Shown piece after piece: positions 1 to 8,131 of a stretch of DNA of 64,000 bases (the stretch's first letter is position 1; every line of letters begins with the position of its first letter). The stretch is from Mycetocola miduiensis (GTDB taxonomy: Bacteria > Actinomycetota > Actinomycetes > Actinomycetales > Microbacteriaceae), in assembly GCF_900115155.1 (NCBI RefSeq), contig NZ_FOVM01000010.1, forward strand, positions 46,485-110,484, in the 5' to 3' direction. The notes below the pieces were generated by a model, which was given only the letters and a program-made list of their open reading frames with translations, was not told where the DNA came from and did no database searches. The translations under genes and the position numbers were made by a program.

Positions 1-460
1 GGAACGGTTCCTCGTCCGCAACTCCGGTGCGACCGCCGTCGTCGAAGGAGTCGGCGACCACGCACTCGAGTACATGACCGGGGGACTGGCGCTCATCCTC
101 GGAGCGACCGGGCGCAACCTCGGCGCCGGGATGTCAGGCGGCACCGCCTACGTCTTCGACCTGCAGCCCGACCGGGTTAACCGCGAGGCGCTCCAGTCCG
201 GCGAGCTCGAACTCACCGCACTCGGCAGCGCCGACGGCGAAATCGTCCGCGACCTGCTGGAGCGGCACCGTGCTGAGACCGGTTCAGCACGTGCGGAACG
301 ACTTCTCGCCAATTTCGACGAAAGCATCCGCTCATTCGTGAAAGTCCTGCCCCGCGACTACGCAGCCGTGCTGCGCACTCGCCAGGACGCCGTCGCCGAG
401 GGTCTTGACCCTGACGGTGACGTGGTCTGGGGCCGAATCCTGGAGGTAACCGGTGGCTGA
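1..460 (+). CDS. gltB: Glutamate synthase large subunit, C-terminal part (5' end outside window)
   Basis: This is the last ~152 residues of the large (glutaminase/synthase) subunit of NADPH glutamate synthase, which makes two glutamates from glutamine and 2-oxoglutarate. The reading frame is open from base 2. It shows the glycine-rich beta-helix tail of the family (for example GATGRNLGAGMSGGTAYVFD) followed by a helical end. The stop overlaps the gltD start by 8 bp, so the two subunits are translationally coupled. The missing part lies beyond the left edge; it is not a truncation of the gene itself. Confidence 0.93.
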   Translation, partial: ERFLVRNSGATAVVEGVGDHALEYMTGGLALILGATGRNLGAGMSGGTAYVFDLQPDRVNREALQSGELELTALGSADGEIVRDLLERHRAETGSARAERLLANFDESIRSFVKVLPRDYAAVLRTRQDAVAEGLDPDGDVVWGRILEVTGG

Positions 461-1910
461 TCCCAAGGGATTCCTGAAAGTAACGGAACGGGAGCTGCCG
501 AAGCGGCGCCCCGTGCCGATCCGGCTGATGGACTGGAAAGAGGTGTACGAGCAGGGCGATCCCACCCAGCTGCGCCGGCAGGCTGGCCGTTGCATGGACT
601 GCGGTGTGCCGTTCTGCCACCAGGGCTGCCCGCTCGGCAACCTGATTCCGGAGTGGAACGACCTCACCTGGCGCGGCGAAGGCAGACAGGCCATCGAGCG
701 GCTGCACGCCACCAACAACTTCCCGGAGTTCACGGGCCGGCTGTGTCCTGCACCGTGTGAGAGCTCGTGCGTGCTGGGCATCAACCAGCCGGCCGTGACC
801 ATCAAGCAGGTCGAGGTGTCGATCATCGACCAGGCGTTCGCGAACGGCTGGGTCGACTCGCACCCGCCCGAAAGCCTCACCGGCAAGACCGTCGCCGTCG
901 TCGGCTCCGGCCCTGCCGGGCTCGCGGCGGCACAGCAGCTCACCCGCGCCGGCCACACCGTCGCCGTGTTCGAGCGGGACGACCGGATCGGCGGCCTCCT
1001 GCGCTACGGCATCCCCGACTTCAAAATGGAGAAGAAGCACATCGACGCCCGTCTCAAGCAGATGGCCGACGAAGGCACCCGGTTCCGCGCCGGGGTGAAC
1101 ATCGGTGTGGACATCAGCTGGAGCGACCTGCGTGCGCGCTACGACGCCGTCGTCATCGCGACCGGCGCCATGGTTCCCCGCGACCTGCCCATCCCCGGTC
1201 GGGACCTCGCCGGGGTGCACTTCGCCATGGACTACCTCGTGCCGCAGAACAAGGTCGGCGCCGGAGACGACGTCACCGGCCAGATCACGGCTGAGGACAA
1301 GCACGTCGTCGTCCTCGGCGGCGGTGACACCGGTGCGGACTGCATCGGAACCGCGCACCGCCAGGGTGCGGCATCCGTCACCAACCTGGCGATCGGCAAG
1401 CAGCCGTCGCCGGTGCGGACCGACGCGCAGCCATGGCCGATGATGCCGAACCTCTTCGAAGTGCAGAGCGCCCATGAAGAAGGTGGAGAGCGGGAGTACC
1501 TCGTGTCGACCGTGGAATTCCTCGCCAACGAGTCGGGTGAGGTCCGCGCCATCCGGGTTGCTGAAACCGAATTCATCGACGGTCGCCGGGTTCCGAAGAG
1601 CGGAACCGAACGGGAGATCCCCGCGGATCTCGTCCTGCTGGCACTCGGCTTCACCGGACCCGAATCGGATTCGCTCGCCCCACAGCTCGGTGTTCCGTTC
1701 GACGATCGCGGAAACGTGGAACGCGACAACGATTACCAGACCAGTGAACCGGGTGTCTTCGTTGCAGGAGACGCCGGCCGAGGACAGTCGCTCATCGTCT
1801 GGGCCATCGCAGAAGGCCGAGCGGCGGCCGCTGCGGTCGACCGGTATCTCGAGGGGGAGACGAACCTGCCGGCACCCGTCCGCCCGACCGACCGCGCCAT
1901 CTCGCTCTAG
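453..1910 (+). CDS. gltD: Glutamate synthase small subunit
   Basis: 485-aa NADPH-dependent beta subunit that feeds electrons to GltB. An N-terminal cysteine cluster (RCMDCGVPFCHQGCPLGN, about residues 46-63, and a second LCPAPCESSC cluster about 105) supplies the 4Fe-4S centres. An FAD-binding GSGPAGLAAAQQL motif follows near 151 and an NADPH-binding GGGDTGADC motif near 290. The terminal GVFVAGDAGRGQSLIVWAI block is the conserved FAD-contacting end. The GTG start at 453 lies inside the end of gltB (8-bp overlap). Length is normal for the family. Confidence 0.95.
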   Translation: MADPKGFLKVTERELPKRRPVPIRLMDWKEVYEQGDPTQLRRQAGRCMDCGVPFCHQGCPLGNLIPEWNDLTWRGEGRQAIERLHATNNFPEFTGRLCPAPCESSCVLGINQPAVTIKQVEVSIIDQAFANGWVDSHPPESLTGKTVAVVGSGPAGLAAAQQLTRAGHTVAVFERDDRIGGLLRYGIPDFKMEKKHIDARLKQMADEGTRFRAGVNIGVDISWSDLRARYDAVVIATGAMVPRDLPIPGRDLAGVHFAMDYLVPQNKVGAGDDVTGQITAEDKHVVVLGGGDTGADCIGTAHRQGAASVTNLAIGKQPSPVRTDAQPWPMMPNLFEVQSAHEEGGEREYLVSTVEFLANESGEVRAIRVAETEFIDGRRVPKSGTEREIPADLVLLALGFTGPESDSLAPQLGVPFDDRGNVERDNDYQTSEPGVFVAGDAGRGQSLIVWAIAEGRAAAAAVDRYLEGETNLPAPVRPTDRAISL

Positions 1911-1913
1911 ACT
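1908..1913 (+). promoter_or_regulatory. Candidate -10 element for pyk
   Basis: TAGACT overlaps the gltD stop codon. It matches the -10 type seen repeatedly in this window. It would give an ~80-nt pyk leader that contains an inverted repeat (GCGGGGC arm at about 1919-1925, GCCCCGC at 1945-1951). No convincing -35 is visible, so this is only a candidate. Confidence 0.35.
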
Positions 1914-1996
1914 CGATGGCGGGGCTTACGCCCGCCCGCTTCCCGCCCCGCAATCCCGCCAGCGCATTCGAAGCGCAGAAATATGGAGCAGTACCT

Positions 1997-3439
1997 ATGA
2001 GACGAGCCAAAATCGTCGCGACCCTCGGCCCGGCTACCGCCAGCTATGAGGATATCCGCGCGATCATCGACGCCGGTGTGAACGTGGCCAGGATGAACCT
2101 CAGCCACGGCAGCTACGACGTGCACGAAGGCGTCTACGCCAACGTCCGGAAGGCAGCAGCCGACGCCGGAAAGCCCGTCGCAGTTCTCGTGGACCTCCAG
2201 GGACCGAAGATCCGCCTCGGCAAGTTCGAAGGCGGGCCCTATGAGCTCGCCGAAGGCGACATCTTCAAGATCACCACCGAAGACGTTGTCGGCAGCAGGG
2301 AACTGTCCGGCACCACCTTCAAGGGTCTGCCGAACGACGTCAAGCCCGGTGACTTCCTGCTCATCGATGACGGCAAGGTGAAGGTCAAGGTTCTCGAGAC
2401 CGACGGCGTTGTCGTCACCACCGAGGTCGTCGTCGCCGGGGCCGTCTCCAACAACAAGGGCATCAACCTGCCCGGTGTCGCTGTCAACGTTCCGGCCCTG
2501 AGCGACAAGGACGAGGCCGACCTTCGCTGGGGCCTCAAGCTCGGCGCCGACTTCATCGCCCTGTCGTTCGTCCGCAACGCCGAAGACATCACCCGCGTCC
2601 ACGAGATCATGGCCGAAGAAGGCAAGCGACTCCCGGTCATCGCCAAGATCGAGAAGCCGCAGGCGGTCGACAACCTCGAAGAGATCATCGACGCGTTCGA
2701 CGGCATCATGGTCGCCCGTGGCGACCTCGGCGTCGAACTGCCGCTCGAAGCGGTGCCGATCGTGCAAAAGCGCGCCGTTGAACTGTGCCGCCGCATGGCC
2801 AAGCCGGTCATCGTCGCCACCCAGATGCTCGAGTCGATGATCTCCAGCCCGATCCCGACGCGTGCAGAAACCTCGGACGTCGCCAACGCCGTCCTCGACG
2901 GTGCGGATGCTGTCATGCTCAGCGGCGAGACCAGCGTCGGTGAGTACCCGGTGATCACCGTGCAGACGATGGCGCGAATCATCGAGTCGACCGAGGACCA
3001 CGGTCTCGAGCGCATTCCTCCGCTCGGCACCAAGCCCCGCACCCAGGGCGGCGCCATCACCCTGGCCGCGAGCGAGGTCGCTGACTTCGTCGGCGCCAAG
3101 TTCCTCTGCGTCTTCACCGAGTCAGGTGACTCCGTGCGCCGGATGGCTCGTCTGCGCACACAGATCCCCGTCCTCGGATTCACTCCGGACGAAGGCATCC
3201 GTCGCCGCATGCAGCTCAACTGGGGTGTCGAGACGTTCCTGGTCGACCGGGTGACCCACACCGACGCGATGTTCGGGCAGGTCGACGATGTTCTCCTCGG
3301 GCTTGGCAAAGCACAAATCGGTGACAAGGTCGTCGTGATCTCCGGTTCCCCTCCCGGAATCTCGGGATCGACCAACGACCTGCGCGTGCACAAGGTCGGC
3401 GACGCACATCACGGAGTCGTACCCGCTTACCAGAACTAA
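1997..3439 (+). CDS. pyk: Pyruvate kinase
   Basis: 480-aa pyruvate kinase, the last step of glycolysis (PEP + ADP to pyruvate + ATP). It opens with RRAKIVATLGPAT and has the substrate-binding NVARMNLSHGSY motif near residue 30. The catalytic K-E block (IAKIEKPQAVDN) and the MVARGDLGVE and VATQMLESMI motifs sit in the TIM barrel. The C-terminal allosteric domain is present. The frame is open further upstream, to 1916, but the ATG at 1997 is chosen because the family begins at MRRAKIV and a GGAG ribosome site lies ~10 nt before it. A hairpin terminator follows. Confidence 0.95.
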   Translation: MRRAKIVATLGPATASYEDIRAIIDAGVNVARMNLSHGSYDVHEGVYANVRKAAADAGKPVAVLVDLQGPKIRLGKFEGGPYELAEGDIFKITTEDVVGSRELSGTTFKGLPNDVKPGDFLLIDDGKVKVKVLETDGVVVTTEVVVAGAVSNNKGINLPGVAVNVPALSDKDEADLRWGLKLGADFIALSFVRNAEDITRVHEIMAEEGKRLPVIAKIEKPQAVDNLEEIIDAFDGIMVARGDLGVELPLEAVPIVQKRAVELCRRMAKPVIVATQMLESMISSPIPTRAETSDVANAVLDGADAVMLSGETSVGEYPVITVQTMARIIESTEDHGLERIPPLGTKPRTQGGAITLAASEVADFVGAKFLCVFTESGDSVRRMARLRTQIPVLGFTPDEGIRRRMQLNWGVETFLVDRVTHTDAMFGQVDDVLLGLGKAQIGDKVVVISGSPPGISGSTNDLRVHKVGDAHHGVVPAYQN

Positions 3440-3455
3440 AAGCGGCGGTTTCTAC

Positions 3456-3484
3456 AGCGCGGGTCCGGGTTCCGGGCCCGCGCT
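3456..3484. terminator. Bidirectional hairpin between pyk and the convergent acidic-protein gene
   Basis: AGCGCGGGTCCGG pairs with CCGGGCCCGCGCT (one G-T pair, short loop). It lies exactly between the pyk stop (3439) and the stop of the minus-strand gene ending at 3502. There is no strong T-tract. Confidence 0.65.
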
Positions 3485-3501
3485 GATGTCGTTCGGGGTT
3501 G

Positions 3502-3669
3502 TTACAGGTCGTCAGTCAGGTTGTCGTCATCCGAGTCGAATTCGAGGTCGTCGATCGGACGCTCGTCGTCGGGAAGAACGTCCAGGTCATCGTCGTCGTC
3601 TGGCAAAACCGCGAGGTCCTCGTCCTCGTCGTACTCCACCGGGTCGTCGTCTGGTGTCAGGTGCGTCAT
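3502..3669 (-). CDS. Small, extremely acidic protein of unknown function
   Basis: 55-aa protein with 22 Asp and 5 Glu (27 acidic residues), no Lys and a single Arg. It contains two imperfect copies of a D-L-x-V-L-P-D-D unit around residues 19-36. The ATG at 3669 is preceded by GGAAGG eight nt upstream, which favours it over a longer frame open to 3759. It has no membrane segment or known domain that I recognise. It converges on pyk with a hairpin between them. The GTC/GAC repeats also open long frames on the other strand, but those lack an SD and give implausible Val-rich products. Possible roles (charge mimic, metal binder) are guesses. Confidence 0.6.
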   Translation of the reverse strand: MTHLTPDDDPVEYDEDEDLAVLPDDDDDLDVLPDDERPIDDLEFDSDDDNLTDDL

Positions 3670-3829
3670 TGTGCGATTTCCTTCCCGCTTCTGAGCTGGG
3701 GTAGCCCTTCCGCGCCCCCGTTGTCGGGAAACACTAGGCTTGCGAGGAGCCGTGCTCAAGCCCTTGACCGGCCTCGAACGCCGGTGTTAACACAGAGCAC
3801 AGGCACGACCGAGAACCGAAGGCGGACCG

Positions 3830-4372
3830 ATGGCACCGGAGAGCACTTCCCAACCCGAGCGTCCAGGAGGAGGCGACGTCACGGGCGACCGCCACGAGAC
3901 TGAGACGGAACGGTTGGACCGCAACTGGACCGATGTGCTGCAGGAGTTGAGGGTCGTGCAGGCCGGCACTCAGATTCTCACCGCTTTCCTCCTGGCGATC
4001 GCGTTCCAGCCGCGGTTCCCCGAGCTCGACAACTATCAGCTGCTGCTGTACCTGGCACTTGTGTCTGTGTCCATCACCACCACTCTCCTCAGCCTCCTGC
4101 CGGTCAGTGCCCACCGAATCCTGTTCGGCCACCTCGTGAAGGAGGCGACCGTGCAGATCGGAGACCGGATGCTTCGCGCGGTTCTCGTGGGCGTGTCCTT
4201 GTCGATGATCGGCACCGCGATGCTCATCTTTGACTTCGTGATCAGCCGCCAAGCCGGCGTCATCGCTGCGGTGACCGTCGCACTCATCGTCCTCGCGCTC
4301 GGACTCATCATTCCTCTCGCTGTGCGGGGTTCGGTGGCCCGGCGGCACCCCGAACAGGTTCGCAAGGGCTAG
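3830..4372 (+). CDS. DUF6328 family membrane protein
   Basis: 180-aa membrane protein. A charged N-terminus (about 30 residues) leads into the family-typical RLDRNWTDVLQELRVVQAGTQIL segment. Four hydrophobic stretches follow (about residues 49-60, 68-90, 118-138 and 143-163), and the tail is basic. The family is widespread in Actinobacteria but has no assigned function. The gene stands alone, 33 bp before ku and in the same direction. The ATG at 3830 is used; no strong SD is obvious, so the true N-terminus may be shorter. Confidence 0.75.
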   Translation: MAPESTSQPERPGGGDVTGDRHETETERLDRNWTDVLQELRVVQAGTQILTAFLLAIAFQPRFPELDNYQLLLYLALVSVSITTTLLSLLPVSAHRILFGHLVKEATVQIGDRMLRAVLVGVSLSMIGTAMLIFDFVISRQAGVIAAVTVALIVLALGLIIPLAVRGSVARRHPEQVRKG

Positions 4373-4405
4373 GCATCATCCGTTCGACTGGTGTTCACTG
4401 GTGGC

Positions 4406-5248
4406 ATGAGAGCAATCTGGAAGGGCGCGATCACGTTCGGGCTGGTCAACGTGCCGGTGAAGGTGTACAGCGCCACCGAAGACCATGATGTCGCCCTGCA
4501 CCAGGTGCACGACAAAGATGGCGGCCGCATCCGATACCAGCGTCGCTGTGAAATCTGCGGCAAGATCGTCAAATACGAGAACATCGACAAGGCGTATGAG
4601 GACGGCGATCGCACCGTCATCCTCACCGCCGAGGACATGGCATCCCTTCCGTCGGAGAAGAGCCGCGAGATCGAGGTCGTCGAATTCGTGCCGAGCGACC
4701 AGGTCGACCCCATCATGTACGACCGCAGCTACTATCTCGAACCGGACTCGTCGTCCGCCAAGGCGTACGTTCTCCTGCGCCGCACCCTCGAAGCCACTGA
4801 CAGGACCGCGATCGTGCAGTTCGCTCTGCGGCAGAAGACCCGGCTCGGCGCACTGCGCTCCCGCGACGGTGTTCTTCTCATCCAGACGCTGCTGTGGGAG
4901 GACGAAGTCCGCAAGGCTGAGTTCCCGGCGCTGAACGAGAGTGTCCGGATCTCTGCCAAGGAGCTCGAATTGTCATCGTCACTGGTCGACAGTTTCGCCG
5001 ACGACTTCACGCCGGAGAAGTTCTCGGACAGCTACCAGGAGGAACTCAAAAAGCTCATCGAGGCAAAGCTCGAGCAGGGCGATGCTGTCGACACCGATGC
5101 GACGTTCGGCGAGAGCGCCGAGGAGTCGGGTGAGAGCGGCGAAGTGATCGACCTGATGGAAGCCCTCCGCCGAAGTGTGGAGAAGTCCAGGGACGCGAAG
5201 AAGAAGTCGTCGAAGACGCCGGCGAAGAAGACGAGCAAACCCGCCTGA
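4406..5248 (+). CDS. ku: Ku protein (non-homologous end joining)
   Basis: 280-aa prokaryotic Ku homologue that forms homodimers and threads onto DNA double-strand ends. It has the family opening MRAIWKGAITFGLVNVPVKV, the beta-barrel core (YQRRCEICGKIVKYENIDK) and a Lys-rich C-terminal tail (KKKSSKTPAKKTSKPA) typical of the DNA-bridging extension. An upstream in-frame GTG at 4391 would add five residues, but the family starts at MRAIWKG. No ligD ligase gene accompanies it in this window. Confidence 0.93.
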   Translation: MRAIWKGAITFGLVNVPVKVYSATEDHDVALHQVHDKDGGRIRYQRRCEICGKIVKYENIDKAYEDGDRTVILTAEDMASLPSEKSREIEVVEFVPSDQVDPIMYDRSYYLEPDSSSAKAYVLLRRTLEATDRTAIVQFALRQKTRLGALRSRDGVLLIQTLLWEDEVRKAEFPALNESVRISAKELELSSSLVDSFADDFTPEKFSDSYQEELKKLIEAKLEQGDAVDTDATFGESAEESGESGEVIDLMEALRRSVEKSRDAKKKSSKTPAKKTSKPA

Positions 5249-5254
5249 GCCGGC

Positions 5255-6748
5255 TCACTCGGCGAGCGGCTGGACGGCTGGTCCTTCGAGAACCTCTCCG
5301 TTCGGTGTGTACCGGGAGCCGTGTAGCGGGCAGTCCCACGACCTCTCGGCGTTGTTCCACGCGACGATACCGCCGAGGTGGGTGCAGACGGCGGACCGGC
5401 GGTGCGTGACACCGTCTATCGTGCAGACCGCCACCGGCGAGACCCCGTGCCGGACGACGATCCCTTCGCCTTCGGCCGGGGGATTCGTTGGCTCGGGAGT
5501 GAGTTCGGCTGCTGCCCAGCCGTGTGCCAGGTCGCCGGCGACTTTCGCCCCGGCCTCGAGCGTGCTCCCGATTGCGGTGAACGCCGATGGCCGGCTTTCG
5601 AGGCTCTCGGCCCAGGCCGGGCGGGCGTCGGCCAGACGTGACGACAACGCGATCGCAGCGGCGACCGCATTGGTGAAGCCCCATTTCGCGTACCCGGTAG
5701 CGACCAGCACGCGATCGTCGCCAGCGGTGATCGGACCGAAGTGTGGCAGCTCGTCTGTCGATCGGTAGTCCTGCGCCGACCAGCTGTGCGAGGCAGCGGT
5801 GCCGGAGAATGTCGTCTCTGTCCATCGCAGCAGGTCGTCGAACCGCTCCAACGTCGGAGCGCCCTTGCCGCCTCGGTGGCCGTTGCCGCCGACGACGAGA
5901 TAGCTGCCGTCTGCGCGATGGACGTCGCGGATCGAGCGGGTCTGCTCGTCGACGGACAGGTACATGCCTTCGAGCGACCGGTCGGGCCAGCGGCAGGCGA
6001 TCGCGTAGGAGCGCTGGGGGATCAGCGTCGCAAAGTGAGCACCGCGTTTCGGGAACGGGGTGCCCGTCGCGACAACCACGCGCTCGGCGGCGACGTCGCC
6101 CCGGCTGGTCGACACAATGCACGGGTTACCGGACTCGATCGATGTCGCGCGGACGCCCTCGATGACCAGCCCGCCGTTCCGGCGAATTGTGCGGACGAGC
6201 GAGTCGAGAACGTCCATCGCGTCGACCTGGGCCTGGTCGGCCAGGTACACGGCCGCCAAAACCGGAAACGGGAGCTCCAGACTGCGGGTCGCCGAGACGT
6301 CGAGTCCGAGGGCGGATGCCGCGTCAAGCTCCGCTTCGACGGTCGGGGCCCCGGCATCCGTCGCGGCGTATGTGACAGCGGTGCGTTCGTCGTAAGCGAC
6401 GCCGTTGTCGCGCAGGTGACTGAGCAGCCAATCCTGCCCGGCCCTGTTCGCCGCAACGTAGGCTTCAGCGAGTTCGCGAGAGACGGCATCCCGGATCTGG
6501 GACAGCCGAGACCCCTGCAGCAGCGACACCTTACCCGTCGTGTTCCCCGTCGTGACAGCGCCAACCGACCGCGCCTCGAGCACGACGACCGACCGCCCCT
6601 GCTCGGCGAGCATCGCCGCGGTGGTGAGTCCGGAGAGGCCGGCTCCGAGGATGACGACATCGACGGGGTCCAGCGAGCGCCATTCGTCCGTCGTTATGGG
6701 GGCCGGGCGGTCCAGCCAGAGTGAACGGTGCTGGGGCTGGGGCGTCAT
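5255..6748 (-). CDS. FAD-dependent oxidoreductase with C-terminal Rieske domain
   Basis: 497-aa fusion. An N-terminal DAO-type FAD domain (VVILGAGLSGLTTAAMLAEQ, about residues 31-50) is followed by a substrate domain. A C-terminal 2Fe-2S Rieske domain carries CTHLGG and CPLHGSRY, the two Cys-x-His pairs. The family includes proteins annotated as glycine/D-amino-acid oxidase-like; the substrate cannot be read from sequence. The ATG at 6748 is chosen because the start lies just before the FAD motif; the frame stays open upstream to 6919 without family similarity. It converges on ku with a 6-bp gap. Confidence 0.85.
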   Translation of the reverse strand: MTPQPQHRSLWLDRPAPITTDEWRSLDPVDVVILGAGLSGLTTAAMLAEQGRSVVVLEARSVGAVTTGNTTGKVSLLQGSRLSQIRDAVSRELAEAYVAANRAGQDWLLSHLRDNGVAYDERTAVTYAATDAGAPTVEAELDAASALGLDVSATRSLELPFPVLAAVYLADQAQVDAMDVLDSLVRTIRRNGGLVIEGVRATSIESGNPCIVSTSRGDVAAERVVVATGTPFPKRGAHFATLIPQRSYAIACRWPDRSLEGMYLSVDEQTRSIRDVHRADGSYLVVGGNGHRGGKGAPTLERFDDLLRWTETTFSGTAASHSWSAQDYRSTDELPHFGPITAGDDRVLVATGYAKWGFTNAVAAAIALSSRLADARPAWAESLESRPSAFTAIGSTLEAGAKVAGDLAHGWAAAELTPEPTNPPAEGEGIVVRHGVSPVAVCTIDGVTHRRSAVCTHLGGIVAWNNAERSWDCPLHGSRYTPNGEVLEGPAVQPLAE

Positions 6749-6934
6749 GGTGGGTATCTTTCGGTCTCGCGGCACGGGGTGCCCGGGCTGTACTGGGTGC
6801 CGGAGCCGGATAACGCTACTGGGATTGCCCGGCGTGGCGCCACCCCTTGAGCCCCGTGAACGCAGGCACGTATGGTTGCTCGCACCATTCGCCCGTCGAC
6901 CGCCGAGCGCGGATCCCACCCGAAAGGTCTCTCA

Positions 6935-7810
6935 GTGACCAACACCGATCCCACAAAGAAATACACGTCCGAGGACTTCCCCCGCCAGGAACAGGACCAG
7001 CCGGGCCTGACGTCGAAGACCGACCCGCGCCCCGACCACGGCGAGGACAGCTATGTCGGAAGCGGAAAGCTCGACGGGCAGGTCGCGCTGATCACCGGGG
7101 GCGACTCCGGAATCGGCCGTGCCGTGGCCATTGCGTTCGCCCGCGAAGGCGCCGATGTGGCGATCTCCTACCTTCCTGAGGAGCAGGACGACGCTGAGGA
7201 CACAGCGACGTGGATCGAGAAAGCGGGCCGCCGTGCCCTGCTGCTGCCAGGCGACGCGCGCGAAGAGCAGTACAGCACCGACATCGTCGAACTCACGGTG
7301 GAGGAGTTCGGGCAGCTGGACATCCTTGTGCTCAATGCGGCATACCAGGAGAACCGGAAAGGGCTGGAGAACATCCCAACACCTGAGTTCGATCGCGTGT
7401 TCAAGACCAACCTCTACGCCCCCATGTGGACCGCCCGCGCGGCGATCCCGCACCTCAAACCGGGTTCCTCCATCATCACCACGTCGTCGATCCAGGCCTT
7501 CCAGCCGTCACCGGAACTGATCGACTACGCCATGACCAAGGCGGCACAGGTCGCGTTCACCCGAGCACTCGCCGACCAGCTCGGCGAGAAGGGCGTCCGG
7601 GTCAACGCTGTGGCCCCAGGCCCGATCTGGACCCCCCTGATCCCTGCGACGTCATGGCCGGACAAGGTTGTGACGTTCGGGCAGGACACTCCGCTCGGGC
7701 GAGCCGGGCAGCCGGCCGAACTGGCACCCGCCTACGTTTTCCTGGCATCCGACCAGGCATCATACGTGTCGGGTTCCGTACTCCCGGTCACCGGCGGTAA
7801 GAGCCTGTGA
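6935..7810 (+). CDS. SDR family oxidoreductase
   Basis: 291-aa short-chain dehydrogenase of the long-N-terminus type (YhxC/YghA-like). The N-terminal ~45 residues are charged and contain KYTSEDFPRQEQDQPG. Then come the cofactor motif TGGDSGIGRAVA, the NAY motif (LNAAYQENRKG) and the catalytic S-Y-K set (TTSSIQAF, then YAMTK). The C-terminus is SYVSGSVLPVTGGKSL. The GTG at 6935 has GAAAGG 8 nt upstream and is preferred over 6872. Homologues are often stress-induced; the substrate is unknown. Confidence 0.88.
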   Translation: MTNTDPTKKYTSEDFPRQEQDQPGLTSKTDPRPDHGEDSYVGSGKLDGQVALITGGDSGIGRAVAIAFAREGADVAISYLPEEQDDAEDTATWIEKAGRRALLLPGDAREEQYSTDIVELTVEEFGQLDILVLNAAYQENRKGLENIPTPEFDRVFKTNLYAPMWTARAAIPHLKPGSSIITTSSIQAFQPSPELIDYAMTKAAQVAFTRALADQLGEKGVRVNAVAPGPIWTPLIPATSWPDKVVTFGQDTPLGRAGQPAELAPAYVFLASDQASYVSGSVLPVTGGKSL

Positions 7811-7838
7811 CCGGCGGAAGAGACCGAGGGGAGGGGCG

Positions 7839-8105
7839 ATGCCAAAGGACAGCAACCCGTCGTTGAAGGACCCGGAGCTCTACGACGAGCTCCGAAAGGA
7901 TGGCGCATCGAAGCAGAAGGCTGCCCGGATCTCCAATGCGGCTGCCCAGCGGGGACGAGCCTCTGTTGGCCGCAAGGGCGGCGAGTCGGGAAGTTACGAG
8001 GACTGGACGGTCGCTGACCTTCGGAAGCGCGCGAAGGAGGTCGGAATCAGCGGCTATTCGAATAAGCGCAAAGCCGACCTTATTTCGGAGTTGCGCAATT
8101 CCTGA
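7839..8105 (+). CDS. DUF7218 / Rho N-terminal-like small protein
   Basis: 88-aa basic protein. The N-terminal half (PSLKDPELYDELRKDGASKQKAARISN) matches the DUF7218 (KDPELYE-type) family. The C-terminal half (WTVADLRKRAKEVGISGYSNKRKADLISELRNS) is a SAP/Rho-N-like helix-extended-helix that usually binds nucleic acid. A strong SD (GAGGGGAGGGG) precedes the ATG. It sits between an SDR gene and topoisomerase IB on the same strand, so it may be cotranscribed with topoisomerase. Confidence 0.85.
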   Translation: MPKDSNPSLKDPELYDELRKDGASKQKAARISNAAAQRGRASVGRKGGESGSYEDWTVADLRKRAKEVGISGYSNKRKADLISELRNS

Positions 8106-8131
8106 GTTCACGCGAAACGGCAGGAGGCCCG

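Noticed and set aside
3499..3903. Plus-strand 134-codon ORF opposite the acidic protein
   Set aside because: It gives a Val-rich product from GTC/GAC repeats, lacks an SD and runs into the DUF6328 gene.
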